Below, piece by piece: positions 7,994-16,666 of a stretch of DNA of 64,000 nucleotides. Position 1 is the first letter of the stretch. Every line of letters begins with the position of its first letter. Under the pieces are notes generated by a model. It was given only the letters and a program-made list of their open reading frames with translations, was not told the DNA's origin and ran no database searches. Both the position numbers and the translations under genes were made by a program. This DNA is from Obscuribacter phosphatis_A (lineage in GTDB: Bacteria > Cyanobacteriota > Vampirovibrionia > Obscuribacterales > Obscuribacteraceae): contig JAFLCK010000004.1 in the NCBI GenBank assembly GCA_017303615.1, forward strand, positions 1 through 64,000, given 5' to 3'.

Positions 7994-9115
7994 ATGCAAC
8001 TGCCAAACCAAGCCAAGAGATCACCTTCCAAGAATGAGGCTCTCTTGAATCTAATGGTCTTTAGTCTTTTCCTTTTTCAATCTGGCAACTCGGCAATGGC
8101 CGAGATTACAGAAATGAAGTCGGAGAAAACAACAGAAAAAATTGCCGAAACGGTTAAGAACCCGGTTAAGACAGACAGCGCTGCTAAAACCGATAAAACC
8201 GGCACAAGTGATAAAGCTCAGACAGTTAAGCAAATGCAGACAGTTGGCGACAAAGCCTATGTTTTGAAAGTAAAGGGGCGGGCCCTGCCCTTCAAAGCTG
8301 CCACTATTGACGGTGTCAATGTTTTGGGCGGTCCAATAGTCTTTATGAAACTACCTTTGAATATTACCGGCTACATCAACAAAGGTCTAAACGAAATCGA
8401 ATTGGAGTATGTCAGCCATCCTGATTCGGAGCTTCTGGTCACTGTAGAGAAACGAACCCCTGGACCAAAATCGGAAGAGATAGCCAGAATAGTAATAGCT
8501 GCAGATGATTCGAAAGGCGAGATCGGGCACAAGAAACTGAGCTTCAATATTCCCGAAGGCGAAGAAACTGTCGCCATCAAAGAGCTGAGCGAACAAGATA
8601 AAAAAGCTATTCAAACAGCATTCGGCAGCTACTACAATGCAATTAAAGAGCATCGTCCCGATAAACTGAAATTGCTGTACAAAGAGTCGCTGGACAAAGA
8701 ACGCCGACTCTGCCCAGAGTCTGTGCAGTTTTTTGAAAAAGTACTGAATAAAGAAACTCAACTGATCAAAAATACTTTGATTGAAGTGCCAGCCCTTGAC
8801 CTCAATAATCTTGTTTATGCAATAGAAGGCAATTGCATCAGACTGCATAGAGAGTCAAACAAGCCTCTCATTGTTAGCAACGACTTTGATGTTTCGGCCA
8901 ATGAAGTTATGGAAGAAGTGGCAAAGTCTAGAGGACGGAGCAAAGCCAAAAAAGGTGAAGCTGCCGGCAAAGCGGCTGAGAGAGAAAGCGGCAAAGAAGC
9001 CGTTCGCAGCAAGATTAAGGAACGCTTGGTCAAGCTCAATCTCTATTTGACAAAGTCAGCTGATTACTCCGCCGAGAATCCTCGTTGGATCTTGAGTGTT
9101 CCGCCGAATCTCTAA
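7994..9115 (+). CDS. Exported hypothetical protein
   Basis: The frame is open from 7892, but the ATG at 7994 is preferred. It follows GGAACGGGA and gives an N-terminus with a hydrophobic run (LLNLMVFSLFLFQ) ending GNSAMAE, a probable signal peptide. The first 100 mature residues are Lys/Thr/Glu-rich. A beta-rich part then includes GDKAYVLKVKGRALPF. A helical domain follows (AIQTAFGSYYNAIKEHRPDK), which resembles the start of NTF2-like or small helical modules, though too weakly to name. The C-terminal part is Lys/Arg-rich. The gene is directly followed by mltG with no gap, so it probably belongs to an envelope operon. Family not recognised. Confidence 0.72.
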   Translation: MQLPNQAKRSPSKNEALLNLMVFSLFLFQSGNSAMAEITEMKSEKTTEKIAETVKNPVKTDSAAKTDKTGTSDKAQTVKQMQTVGDKAYVLKVKGRALPFKAATIDGVNVLGGPIVFMKLPLNITGYINKGLNEIELEYVSHPDSELLVTVEKRTPGPKSEEIARIVIAADDSKGEIGHKKLSFNIPEGEETVAIKELSEQDKKAIQTAFGSYYNAIKEHRPDKLKLLYKESLDKERRLCPESVQFFEKVLNKETQLIKNTLIEVPALDLNNLVYAIEGNCIRLHRESNKPLIVSNDFDVSANEVMEEVAKSRGRSKAKKGEAAGKAAERESGKEAVRSKIKERLVKLNLYLTKSADYSAENPRWILSVPPNL

Positions 9116-9118
9116 TTG

Positions 9119-10168
9119 ATGAGAGCTATAAAAATATTGCTGATACTGGCGGTGGTAGCAATACTTTCACTGGTTGGCGTCTATTTTTATTTTGATGGCT
9201 CTCTCAAGACAAAGATCAGCCACAGTCATGCCAATCAAATTTTTACTGTGGCGCGCGGAACCAGCTTGGAAGAGACTCTCAAGCAGCTTGAGAGTCAAGG
9301 AGTGATTGGTAATGCCGCCATTCTGAGACTTTATATCAAGCTGTCAGGAAAAGCACCGGTGCTCAAAGCCGGTGACTACAAATTTCCTTCACCGCTTACC
9401 AGTCTGGAGGCTCTTTCAGTACTGGAAGCTGGCGGTATAGAGCCTCGTAAATTGACCGTTATTGAAGGCTGGACCCGCTATGAAATAGCTGATGCCATGT
9501 TAAGAATTCCTGAGTTTCATCTGGCGAACCGAGATGAGGCATTGAAGTTGATGAACCAAGTCAGCCTGATCAGCGATTTAGATTCGCACGTAAGTAACTT
9601 AGAGGGTTATCTCTTTCCAGACACTTACTTTATTCAGAGTGATACCAAGCCGGCTAGCATCATCAAAGAAATGACCCAGCGGTTTAGACAGATACTCAAG
9701 AAGGTAGTCGTAGAGACTCCCAATCCCAAACACTTAACTGTCCACGAAGCGGTGACCTGTGCTTCGGTCATTGAGACAGAAGCCAAATTAGATAAAGAAA
9801 GACCGGTTGTCGCCTCAGTTATCTTCAATAGATTAAAGCTCAACATGCCTCTAGCCATGGATTCTACTGTCGTCTATGCATCAAAATTGGCCGGCAAGTG
9901 GAAGGGTAACGGTATCATCTATCAAAGCGATCTTGATCTTAAGAGTCGCTATAACACGCGAAAATATAAAGGTTTGCCCCCTGGTCCGGTAGGCTGCCCC
10001 GGCGAGAAGAGCCTGAGAGCGGCGCTTAACCCTGCTTCCACCGATTTTATCTATTATGTGAGAGATCCAGATAAAGCAGACGGCACCCATACTTTCTATA
10101 ACAATGCCCAGAGTTTTGAAGAAGGCGTAGCCAAGCTAAGACAATGGGAAGCCAAACACAGACCCTGA
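9119..10168 (+). CDS. mltG: MltG endolytic murein transglycosylase
   Basis: 349 residues from the ATG at 9119; a TTG sits just before it, directly after the upstream stop. The N-terminus has one membrane segment (about 3-25) and then the LysM-like YceG region (IFTVARGTSLEETLKQL). The catalytic domain contains EGYLFPDTYFI, ASVIETEAKL with Glu219 at the position of the essential Glu of E. coli MltG (E218), VASVIFNRL, and YNTRKYKGLPPGP. MltG cleaves nascent glycan strands at the membrane and sets their length. It is followed after about 90 bases by a membrane Ser/Thr kinase on the same strand, a pairing that suggests wall-linked signalling (inference). Confidence 0.95.
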   Translation: MRAIKILLILAVVAILSLVGVYFYFDGSLKTKISHSHANQIFTVARGTSLEETLKQLESQGVIGNAAILRLYIKLSGKAPVLKAGDYKFPSPLTSLEALSVLEAGGIEPRKLTVIEGWTRYEIADAMLRIPEFHLANRDEALKLMNQVSLISDLDSHVSNLEGYLFPDTYFIQSDTKPASIIKEMTQRFRQILKKVVVETPNPKHLTVHEAVTCASVIETEAKLDKERPVVASVIFNRLKLNMPLAMDSTVVYASKLAGKWKGNGIIYQSDLDLKSRYNTRKYKGLPPGPVGCPGEKSLRAALNPASTDFIYYVRDPDKADGTHTFYNNAQSFEEGVAKLRQWEAKHRP

Positions 10169-10190
10169 AGATAGGCACAGAAACAGGGTT

Positions 10191-10242
10191 ACCAAAAATA
10201 CTTACCAAAAATACTTACCAAAAATACTTACCCAAAATACTT
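10191..10242. repeat. Four tandem 13-bp repeats upstream of the kinase gene
   Basis: Four consecutive 13-base units (10191-10203, 10204-10216, 10217-10229, 10230-10242), consensus ACCAAAAATACTT with a single change in the last copy. They fill the gap between mltG and the kinase gene. The last unit abuts the AAGGAAGA ribosome binding site (10242-10249). Each unit holds an A run and TACTT, so copy number could change spacing or RNA folding in the leader. Confidence 0.85.
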
Positions 10243-10256
10243 AAGGAAGAGCAAGC

Positions 10257-12158
10257 TTGGATGAACAAGAACTCCAAAACGACGTCACTTTAGTTTCGGT
10301 GCCGACTGAAAACGGCTCGCTGCATACAGAAGACTTTAGCCAAACCGTCGGTGAGTCAAAGAAGAAAGACCCGGCCGCGGTAATTGCAGCTATTGGTCCG
10401 ATTGGTGCTAATTTTGAAATTTTAGGTATGCTTGGCGAAGGAGCTATGGGCGTAGTTCTCAAAGCCAGACATTTGCTTCTCGACAAAATAGTGGCGATAA
10501 AAGTCTTGAAGGAAGAATTCAGCCGACAGTCAAAAATATTTCTGCGCTTTCAGCAAGAAGCTCGCACCACCAGCCAGCTTTCGCACGAGAACATCGCCAT
10601 GGTGCACGATTTTGGACTAACCGATACGGGACATCCATTTATCGTCATGGACTTTGTTGAAGGTCAGACTCTCGATGATCTGCTGGATGATCTATATGAC
10701 CAGAAAGAAGCTATTTCTGAAGACGAAGCAATAGATGTCTTCAAGCAAGTCAGTAAAGCGCTCATTCATGCCCACGAAAAAGGTGTAGTGCATCGCGATC
10801 TTAAGCCCTCGAATATCATTTTACAAAAACGAACTAATGGGGCTTGGTTGGTTAAGGTGGTGGATTTTGGCATAGCCAAGGTCTTGACCGAAGATCAATC
10901 ATCACCAAAACTTACTCAGACCGGTGAAATCTTTGGTACGCCTCTCTATATGAGCCCTGAGCAATGCCAGGGGCAGGCAATAGATCATCGCACCGACATT
11001 TACTCTTTAGGCTGTCTCATGTATGAAGTATTGACCGGCAAACCACCGTTTGCAGGTGATAGTACTTTTGCTTTGCTCCTTGCCCAAGTCAGCCAGGCAC
11101 CCAAGCCATTCAAAGAAATAGACAAGAACCTTGAGATAAGCGATGCCCTAGAAAGAATTGTCTTTCATGCCATGGAAAAAAGCCCTGAGGATCGCTATCA
11201 AAGCGCCACCGCCCTCCTTGCAGAGCTTGAATCTTTGGCGAAAGCGGGGGCTGTTATCCCGGCTTCCAAGCTCTATAGCCAACCAAAACAGCAAAAGAGA
11301 CGCAGACTAGTTTTATTTGGCGTGCTGGCGACCGCTCTATTTTCCACAGCAATGGTCGCCTTTTTAGCACTTCCTCATTTCAATTTCAAAAAGCCCGAGC
11401 AATATCCATGGTCTCAAACCGTAAACGAAGCCATGCAGTTGCGTTCAATCGATGCCTCAGCTGCTGAAGCCGGTCTGCGCAGAGCTTTGACTATGGCGCA
11501 AGAAGCAGGAGCCAAGCCAACTTTACTGGCTGATATCAAATACGAAATTGCCGTTCTGCTATTTATTCGACGCTCAGATGACCCGGAAGCTTACAAGTTA
11601 TTCAAATATGTGGCCGAGGTAGAGCCGCAAGATACCCTCAGATATACCAACACTTTAGACTATCTTTCTAGAGCAGAAATTGGCGAAGCCGTTCGTTTAG
11701 AGTTGTCCGCCAAGAAAAGCAATGATAGTGAGCAAAACAAAGAGCTTTTGCAGAAGGCGGCGAAACTGCGCTCAGATGCCATAGACCATGCCACCAAGGC
11801 TGTAGAGATCAAGATAAGGCTTTCAGGAGCGGAGAATAGTTATGTAGAGAATGCCAGACGCACAAGGGGCCTGGTTCTTTACGCCAATGGTCGCTTTCAA
11901 GAAGCCGAAGATGAATTTAAAAGAGCCCTCGAAATTGCCAAGAAACTCAATATGGACGATGCCGAAGCCGGTATGTACAGGAATCTAGCCAAATGCTCAG
12001 CCTCTATGGAGCGCTTTGATGAAGCGAAGAACTATTATCAGATGTCTATAGAAAAATACAAAGCAGTCTTTGGACCTGACAGTCCTATCGTTGATGAAGT
12101 GAGGAAGGAATACCGTAAGCTGCACCGAAAGCTGAAGCGCGCAGATAGCGACAACTAA
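10257..12158 (+). CDS. Membrane Ser/Thr protein kinase with C-terminal TPR region
   Basis: 633 residues. The start is TTG with AAGGAAGA 8 bases upstream. The kinase domain (about 54-330) has the Gly-rich loop GMLGEGAMG (57-65), VAIKVLK with Lys82, HRDLKPSN (His179, Asp181), DFGIAK with Asp203, and GTPLYMSPEQ with the APE-like site. All catalytic residues are present, so it should be active as a Hanks-type (PknB-like) kinase. A membrane segment (about 354-374) follows a basic stretch. The remaining 250 residues form TPR-like helices (RTRGLVLYANGRFQEAEDEF) that should lie outside the membrane. Intact kinase inside and TPR outside is a receptor layout. Position after mltG suggests it senses envelope state; the ligand is unknown. 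Confidence 0.92.
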   Translation: MDEQELQNDVTLVSVPTENGSLHTEDFSQTVGESKKKDPAAVIAAIGPIGANFEILGMLGEGAMGVVLKARHLLLDKIVAIKVLKEEFSRQSKIFLRFQQEARTTSQLSHENIAMVHDFGLTDTGHPFIVMDFVEGQTLDDLLDDLYDQKEAISEDEAIDVFKQVSKALIHAHEKGVVHRDLKPSNIILQKRTNGAWLVKVVDFGIAKVLTEDQSSPKLTQTGEIFGTPLYMSPEQCQGQAIDHRTDIYSLGCLMYEVLTGKPPFAGDSTFALLLAQVSQAPKPFKEIDKNLEISDALERIVFHAMEKSPEDRYQSATALLAELESLAKAGAVIPASKLYSQPKQQKRRRLVLFGVLATALFSTAMVAFLALPHFNFKKPEQYPWSQTVNEAMQLRSIDASAAEAGLRRALTMAQEAGAKPTLLADIKYEIAVLLFIRRSDDPEAYKLFKYVAEVEPQDTLRYTNTLDYLSRAEIGEAVRLELSAKKSNDSEQNKELLQKAAKLRSDAIDHATKAVEIKIRLSGAENSYVENARRTRGLVLYANGRFQEAEDEFKRALEIAKKLNMDDAEAGMYRNLAKCSASMERFDEAKNYYQMSIEKYKAVFGPDSPIVDEVRKEYRKLHRKLKRADSDN

Positions 12159-12166
12159 GCGCTGGG

Positions 12167-13537
12167 CTATTTGTCTGAGTCGATAATAGCCTGGGCTAGC
12201 TGTTTGATAAAGTTGGGAAACTCAGCCTGACCAACCATTACAGAACTTAGGTCTCCACCTGTTTTGAGGAAATAAATGCTGGGAATGGCACCAACGGCAA
12301 ATCGCTTTGCGGTCTCTTTGCCTTCCTTGCTATCACTGTCAATTGTGACTAGATTGACCCGATTGCCCCACTGTCCCTTTGCTTCTTCCATAAGCTTGGC
12401 CGCGTGGTCTGCACCTTCGCACCACTTTGTGTAGAACAAGATCACAGCTGGTTTATCTTTGGCAAAGCTGGCAGCTTCTGCGGCTGCCTCTTTCGGCAGC
12501 GCCTCTACTGCTTTTGTTTGGCTTGCGACTTGAGTCAGGGCGGGCGCCGGCGTGCGCATAAATGACGCCATAATATCTGCATTGTGTAGGTCATGACCAA
12601 AAACCTTGGTCAACATCCAAATTGCCACCATGCGCATGTTCTGCTCACGCTGCCAGGGATCTTGGCTTTGTGACTGTTCAAAAATCAAATGCTCACTGGG
12701 TACAGCCAAGAACACTTTATCGGGGCTGGCTATTTGTCTGAATAAATCGAAAGACTCATCGGGTTTGACCAATCTATCGTTGTTGCCTTGCACCATCAGC
12801 ACCGGCAATTTAACAAGTTTTTTGACACAGTCATGGTTGCCATTCATAAAGACCTGAAACTGCAAGAGTTCCTTGGCAGAGAGATCTAGACGCGCCAGTG
12901 GGTCGGAAGTCCATTCGTTCTTAAGGTCTTCATTTTGGGTGACTTGATTGACTATGGTTTTGCCAATGTTGAATTTACGCCTTGGCCCAGTCAAAAAATG
13001 GGCTGCCACTTGCAAGTCGGTTTTACCTTGCTGAAAGCGTTCACCAGCAGGCACAGACGAAATGACGCCATTCAAAAGCTCTGGGTAGAGAGAAGCCACC
13101 CGCAGGGCGATAGCCCCGCCCATAGACTCGCCGAGCAAAAATACCGGTACATTAGGATTAGACTTACGCACGGCTTCAAGGGTCAATTTAACATCATTGA
13201 GACAGTCGTCGAAATTTACATTCTCTGCTCCTTTCGACTTGATCCAAGAACCAAAGCCGCGCACATCAAGCGCATAAACAGCTATGCCTTGGCGCGAAGC
13301 ACGCAAGCCAAAATCTTCATAAGCACTACTGTTTAGACCAAGGCCATGGACACAAACCAAAGCGGCGAGCGGCTTACCGAGAGGTTTGATCCAAGTCTTG
13401 CAAGGCGGTGCTACAGCAGCCGTTTGCTCTGTTGCCGAAGCTACTAGAGTATTAGCATCAATAATTGGCTGAGCAAGTAAACAGCTGGCAAGCAGGGAGA
13501 GCTTAATAATAGTAGGGAGTTTTTTGTGTCCAGACAT
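12167..13537 (-). CDS. Exported alpha/beta hydrolase fused to a thioredoxin-like domain
   Basis: The ATG at 13537 is chosen over a TTG at 13612, because it gives a signal peptide (MSGHKKLPTIIKLSLLASCL...). The first domain is a monoacylglycerol-lipase-like serine hydrolase: oxyanion HGLGL at 64, nucleophile Ser138 in GESMGG, acid in MVQGNNDRLV, and His in PSEHLIF. After an Ala-rich linker (KEAAAEAASFAKDK) comes a thioredoxin fold (ILFYTKWCEGAD, then VGAIPSIYFLKTGG with the cis-Pro). The redox motif keeps only its first Cys (WCEGAD rather than WCxxC), so it cannot form the usual disulfide. It may act as a binding or mixed-disulfide module. The gene overlaps the end of the lipoprotein gene upstream by 35 bases and is last in a four-gene operon. 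Confidence 0.88.
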   Translation of the reverse strand: MSGHKKLPTIIKLSLLASCLLAQPIIDANTLVASATEQTAAVAPPCKTWIKPLGKPLAALVCVHGLGLNSSAYEDFGLRASRQGIAVYALDVRGFGSWIKSKGAENVNFDDCLNDVKLTLEAVRKSNPNVPVFLLGESMGGAIALRVASLYPELLNGVISSVPAGERFQQGKTDLQVAAHFLTGPRRKFNIGKTIVNQVTQNEDLKNEWTSDPLARLDLSAKELLQFQVFMNGNHDCVKKLVKLPVLMVQGNNDRLVKPDESFDLFRQIASPDKVFLAVPSEHLIFEQSQSQDPWQREQNMRMVAIWMLTKVFGHDLHNADIMASFMRTPAPALTQVASQTKAVEALPKEAAAEAASFAKDKPAVILFYTKWCEGADHAAKLMEEAKGQWGNRVNLVTIDSDSKEGKETAKRFAVGAIPSIYFLKTGGDLSSVMVGQAEFPNFIKQLAQAIIDSDK

Positions 13538-15866
13538 TTCCTTTGAACCTGCTGTGAAGTAACTTAAACGCAGCCTGCGAGACTTTTGTAGTTTTATCGT
13601 CTTTAGCCCCAAAACGGGTAGCTTTGACGGCTAGATGCAAAGCCTCAGGCACCAACTTATCCGACGAATACTTAGTTGCATAATCAACGACCACTGAGCC
13701 GAGCTTGTTTGGAGCGCAGCCTAAAGCCTTAAGTTTATCGATTTCCGGCTTAGCTGCAGGTTCCAGCAATGTCTTTGCAGGCACTTCAAAAGGCTTGTCG
13801 TCATCCTTTTCATCAAAGCTGACGTCCGACCACCAATTATCTGAATAATCATCAATACGAGCGAAAGCTTCCCGACGGGGCAGCCCGGCAGTAACTACAG
13901 GCTTGGCACCAGGATTTCTCAAGATCAGATAGGCAGCCAGGAAGTTCCACTGATCGCTTCCCACTGCTTGCTTGTCCACTTGCGCCTGCATCTGCGAAAC
14001 AATAGCAGCGTTCTCTTTAGGCAAAAGCGTTTTCACCAAATTGAAAGCTTTCTCCATCTCTTGCTTGTCTTTCAAGAGATAGGCTCTGACAAAATAAGCT
14101 TGGGCAAAGTCAAATTTCTGCCTTGTCTTTAATTGCGGTGAAGCAGCCAATTTGCCAAAACTCTTCAAGGTAAGACCAGTATTGATAAAGGCAGCACTTT
14201 CTGGCAAAAGCATTGATTCTCGGCTGGAATACTTGCCTGTCTTTTCTATTTTCTCAAAGTCTTCAGGCAGCTCTACTGCCGACCAACCAGATACCACCGC
14301 CGCCGGTACCACGAAAGACAATTTCAGCAAGTCTTCAAGACTATTGGCACATCTAATCTTAAGTCGATACAGATCGGCCTTATCTGAGGTTGAGATGTCT
14401 TTGGCAAGCATCTGATCGATATTGGCGCGTGCCTGTGCCAGTTCGCCCGACTCAATTTGCAAGCGACTTAGATGAAAGCGGGCAGCAGTCATACCAACGC
14501 CATTTACATTAGCAAGAGCCTTCTTGATTTCGACAGAATCTTTGTCCGAGGCTTTGAGCTTTGAAGCCAGACAGAGGAGCCAAGGAAGACTTTTGCTATG
14601 GGCATATTGTTTTCTTGCTTCATTGAGACTTTCTGGGGAAGAATCTTGCAAGCTGTAGAGCCAATTGGAAAGGTCATATGAACGGACCAACTTCGCCTGA
14701 TCTTTATTGGCAATCTGATGAGTGTCGCTATAGTCATCTGAGCTCTCATCAAAGTACTTATCTAGAACAAAAGTAAAGTCACCTAAGTCTCTATAGAAAT
14801 TCTTGCTTTTGCCGTTGGCTAGGTGATCGACAAGCTCTTTGAAGACTTCATCAGGTTGCAGACGAATGGCGACATAGTGCTTGAGTTCATCAATCGACTC
14901 GGCAAGGTTTGTAAAATCGGCACTACGGCTTAACGAGTTTAGTTTCTCTAAGGCTGCTTCTAGGGCTTTACGAGCCTTGGCTGCGTCTTTGCTCAAGGTA
15001 CCTTCTCTTATGAAGGTACGTGCCACCATATAAGCCGCAATCTTATTCCAAGCAGAATTCTTGTCTTGGGCTATCTCGTTAAAGAGACCCCTAGCGGTAT
15101 CGAAATCACCAGAATAAAACTTTGCAGCGGCGATTTGATAGAGCCTATCTTGTCTTTGACTGAGCGAGGTGGTAGCGGCAAGAGGAACAGGAAATGGAGG
15201 CGTGGGACGCTGCGCCTTTTTCTCATAATCATAGCCCGGACTGGTGCAATGACTAAAGACCTGGTCTTGCCCCTCAAGCCATTCCTTTACCTCACTGCCG
15301 CCGCTGCCGTACTTGGCAATATAGGCTTCTAGAGTGCGTGAGGCAGTAGCGAAGGCATCGGGACTGCAGTTCAAATAGGAAATATAGTCTTCACCCTCGA
15401 TATTTCTGTAGACATCGAAGCTGGTCATATCTCTATTCTTGACCCCAGAGACTTTCTTGCGAGTCTCAAACCATTTGCTCATTGCATCAGGTTCTACGCC
15501 ACTCGTCCCCTTGGAATCTTTGGCGGCTTTCGACACCGGCTCAAGCTCAAAAGGATATAAAAGAGACGAGCCCAGCCTGTAGGCAATCAGTCTTAGAGCG
15601 GCGCTCTTTTCTTCCTGGCTGAGTGGCTTACCATTTAAATAGCGATAAGCGATGACAAGATAAGAGCGAGCATAACCGGGTTTGATTATGCCAACCTCGC
15701 CGCCGACAAAGCGTTGAAAAGGTAAATCAGGATGGCTCTTGTAAGAGAAAACCACATCATCAAAGAAGGGTCCACAGGCGCTGACCGGTAGCGCCGAGCC
15801 CAGCAAGAGTGCAGTAGCTAGAGCGAGAAAACGGCGCGAACTAACTATTGAAGGCATTGACGGCAT
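13503..15866 (-). CDS. Large lipoprotein with helical repeats, unknown function
   Basis: Two starts are possible. A GTG at 15890 overlaps the stop of the upstream gene as GTGA; the ATG at 15866 gives 787 residues and a standard signal sequence. Either way the N-terminus carries a hydrophobic run ending ALPVSAC, a lipobox, followed by GPFFDDVVFSYKSHPDLPF. That CGPFF opening occurs on a widespread group of uncharacterised exported proteins. The body consists of TPR-like helical pairs (YQIAAAKFYSGDFDTARGLFNEIAQ; LSRLQIESGELAQARANIDQ). No catalytic motif is seen. It lies between a DUF3142 gene and the hydrolase-thioredoxin gene, overlapping both. A scaffold or binding role on a membrane is inferred. 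Confidence 0.8.
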   Translation of the reverse strand: MPSMPSIVSSRRFLALATALLLGSALPVSACGPFFDDVVFSYKSHPDLPFQRFVGGEVGIIKPGYARSYLVIAYRYLNGKPLSQEEKSAALRLIAYRLGSSLLYPFELEPVSKAAKDSKGTSGVEPDAMSKWFETRKKVSGVKNRDMTSFDVYRNIEGEDYISYLNCSPDAFATASRTLEAYIAKYGSGGSEVKEWLEGQDQVFSHCTSPGYDYEKKAQRPTPPFPVPLAATTSLSQRQDRLYQIAAAKFYSGDFDTARGLFNEIAQDKNSAWNKIAAYMVARTFIREGTLSKDAAKARKALEAALEKLNSLSRSADFTNLAESIDELKHYVAIRLQPDEVFKELVDHLANGKSKNFYRDLGDFTFVLDKYFDESSDDYSDTHQIANKDQAKLVRSYDLSNWLYSLQDSSPESLNEARKQYAHSKSLPWLLCLASKLKASDKDSVEIKKALANVNGVGMTAARFHLSRLQIESGELAQARANIDQMLAKDISTSDKADLYRLKIRCANSLEDLLKLSFVVPAAVVSGWSAVELPEDFEKIEKTGKYSSRESMLLPESAAFINTGLTLKSFGKLAASPQLKTRQKFDFAQAYFVRAYLLKDKQEMEKAFNLVKTLLPKENAAIVSQMQAQVDKQAVGSDQWNFLAAYLILRNPGAKPVVTAGLPRREAFARIDDYSDNWWSDVSFDEKDDDKPFEVPAKTLLEPAAKPEIDKLKALGCAPNKLGSVVVDYATKYSSDKLVPEALHLAVKATRFGAKDDKTTKVSQAAFKLLHSRFKGNVWTQKTPYYY

Positions 15867-15886
15867 GGCTAGAGCAAACTCCTCAA

Positions 15887-16666
15887 TCACTGATTTTTGA
15901 GACCCGAGCGAATACAGGAAAGAGCTGATTCTACCAAACCGGCGTTCCAGCCTTTACTGCTAAAGAGATAGATTCGCTCATATTTATCGGCGTCCTTAAT
16001 TACTTGTTGGAAACTCAAAGGTTCGTCTATTCTTAAGCCGACGCAGCTAGGACCGAAAGGCACTTTCAGTCTACGGTCCTTCAAAAGGTCAAGAACTCGC
16101 TTCTGATCGGCGCCCATGCTAAAAACCATGGGCACAACTTCATCGGCAGGCATACAAGCCAACCAGTCATCCTGCAAACACCAAGAGGCAAGAGCTGTCA
16201 TGCTCAGCTTTAATTGCTTAGGCATTCTCTGGCGCAGCGCCTTCATTAATGCACGATAAAAGTCACGCTCCCGCAAACGAGCATCATAATCTATTTGTAT
16301 GCCGCTAACCGGAGCGCGTCTTTGCACCAATGCCAAAATATCAGAGACAAGAGGCTCTATCGTTCGCATCGAAGGATTCTCAGTCTCGATGCGAACGACC
16401 GCATAAAGCTCGGCTTTGGGAGGCAAAATCAGCTTATTTAAACGAGGCGTGACTTTGATAGTTTGCTCAGATACAACGCAGCGTCCAACCATGTATGCCA
16501 CTGCCCCAGGTGCATTGTGAAGATCATCATCGCGCAGCCACGACCAAAAAACAACCTGCGGAGAAGCCACTGCAGATGGGCTCACTCCAAAGCAGAAAGA
16601 GAGCAAGCAGAGAAGGACGATTTCAGGACGTGTCACCGATCTAATTTGTCTTTTGGTCGAGAGCAT
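15887..16666 (-). CDS. Exported DUF3142 family protein
   Basis: 259 residues from ATG, with a signal peptide (basic RQIRSVTRPE, then IVLLCLLSFCFGVSPSAVA). The mature part has VVFWSWLRDDD, VSGIQIDYDARLRERDFYRAL and VVPMVFSMGAD, the conserved blocks of DUF3142, a TIM-barrel-like family related in layout to glycoside hydrolases. The function of DUF3142 is not established. The QIDYDA strand is where such barrels carry acidic active-site residues. The start lies inside the end of the M1 peptidase gene (26-base overlap) and the stop overlaps the lipoprotein gene start, so the four genes are probably one transcript. Confidence 0.85.
   Translation of the reverse strand: MLSTKRQIRSVTRPEIVLLCLLSFCFGVSPSAVASPQVVFWSWLRDDDLHNAPGAVAYMVGRCVVSEQTIKVTPRLNKLILPPKAELYAVVRIETENPSMRTIEPLVSDILALVQRRAPVSGIQIDYDARLRERDFYRALMKALRQRMPKQLKLSMTALASWCLQDDWLACMPADEVVPMVFSMGADQKRVLDLLKDRRLKVPFGPSCVGLRIDEPLSFQQVIKDADKYERIYLFSSKGWNAGLVESALSCIRSGLKNQ

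Noticed and set aside
10191..10242. CRISPR array
   Set aside because: The 13-base repeats are directly adjacent, with no spacers, and no cas gene is present.
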